Shown here piece by piece: positions 63,547 through 64,000 of a stretch of 64,000 nucleotides of DNA (the stretch's first letter is position 1; every line of letters begins with the position of its first letter). The notes beneath the pieces are model-generated. The model saw only the letters and a list, made by a program, of their open reading frames with translations. It was not told where the DNA came from and made no database searches. The DNA lies in contig OY757011.1 in NCBI GenBank assembly GCA_963580285.1, positions 203,005,644-203,069,643 of the forward strand. Direction: 5' to 3'. Both the position numbers and the translations under genes were made by a program. This stretch comes from Lucinisca nassula. Its lineage: Eukaryota; Mollusca; Bivalvia; Lucinida; Lucinidae.

Positions 63547-64000
63547 TGCACATAGCTGTGGTTCGAGCCTAGCTCCGGTCACATTTGAGACGCCAATGTT
63601 TGTTTGTTTCTTTGAATTGAGACTTAACGTCCCAGTCAACACTGTAAAGGTCATTTTGGAGATGTTGCTTCCAATTTTGTGGCATATTTACCCGACATTG
63701 AGATGAAATGACATCTCAAGCCCTGCCGCCCATTGAAATCAATAGGGTTTATAAGCATGGGCGGGCCGACCCGAACCGCTTTGCCTGGGCAGGCTAAGAT
63801 CATCTAAGCGGTTTATCAGTACTCGTGTGCGTGTCGCTTTCAGCTCTAATTGGAAGCATCATGCAGCTAATCTATTTCTTCAAGTCCCGATTGGCGGGGG
63901 CCGAGAGACGCCAATGTTTGCAACGAAATACCAGGTGCTTTTTAACGGGTACTCCAGATGACCGATCTGTTCAATATGAGGGAAATAATCTTGAAAGGGT
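63547..64000 (+). mobile_element. SINE-1 split by SINE-2, running off the window
   Basis: The first part (63547-63602) has the B box 'gtggttcgagcctag' and ends 'gagacgccaatgtttg'; the second (63905-64000) restarts with the same 16 bases and continues 'ggtgctttttaacgggtact' to the tail. Confidence 0.87.
63600..63904 (-). mobile_element. SINE-2, full length, with 16-bp target duplication
   Basis: Tail 'tttgtttctttgaattgaga' at the left, head 'aagtcccgattggcgggggc' at the right. It is flanked by GAGACGCCAATGTTTG at 63587-63602 and 63905-63920. Confidence 0.92.

Overview
The window looks like nuclear DNA from an invertebrate, most likely a mollusc. It is AT-rich and repeat-dense, with very large introns, several tRNA-derived SINE families, 'caaggtcaaggtca' and 'gctcacctg' tandem elements, and foldback/MITE families of the kind common in bivalve and gastropod genomes. 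That placement rests on recalled repeat style. No bacterial genes, CRISPR array, rRNA or free-standing tRNA gene is visible.

One host gene is recognisable, on the minus strand: a cGMP-dependent protein kinase (PKG I / foraging type). Five small exons lie at 54496-54559, 38571-38648, 37462-37556, 20616-20684 and 11617-11694. All have AG acceptors and GT donors, and their reading phases join without a break (384 nt, 128 codons). They encode the end of the inter-domain linker, the second cyclic-nucleotide-binding domain (CNB-B) and the start of the linker to the kinase. The catalytic exons should lie left of the window and the N-terminal exons right of it. Almost everything from 11.7 to 54.5 kb is intron filled with repeats. 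The 20616 exon, with its 3' splice site, is repeated seven times in tandem (81-bp unit) in an open frame.

The dominant mobile element is a 5'-truncated retroelement with a YLDD reverse transcriptase (here 'RT-1'), probably Penelope-like, present as about 30 fragments. The copy at 14376-15804 is heavily and one-sidedly A-to-G mutated on its sense strand, and shorter clusters of the same kind occur in other copies. This is the pattern expected from ADAR-type hyperediting. Other mobile DNA includes a Tc1-like DD34E transposon (60679-62300) with one in-frame stop and a small SINE-derived insertion, at least four SINE families, a 250-330 bp foldback family (subfamilies A and B, about 20 copies), several TTAA-flanked hairpin MITEs and a pogo-like MITE beside a PKG splice site.

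Layout: 0-11.6 kb, repeats downstream of the last visible PKG exon (tandem unit, RT-1 copies, SINEs, minisatellites). 11.6-20.6 kb, intron with a 460-bp-unit array split by the hyperedited RT-1 copy and a 150-bp-unit array split by a SINE. 20.6-21.2 kb, the duplicated exon. 21.2-37.5 kb, a 16.8-kb intron with the most complete RT-1 copy and a three-layer SINE nest. 37.4-38.7 kb, two exons. 38.7-54.5 kb, an intron with a 178-bp satellite-like array, paired TTAA MITEs and MITE/RT-1 nests. 54.6-64 kb, a split 30-bp minisatellite, the Tc1 element and a cluster of SINEs.
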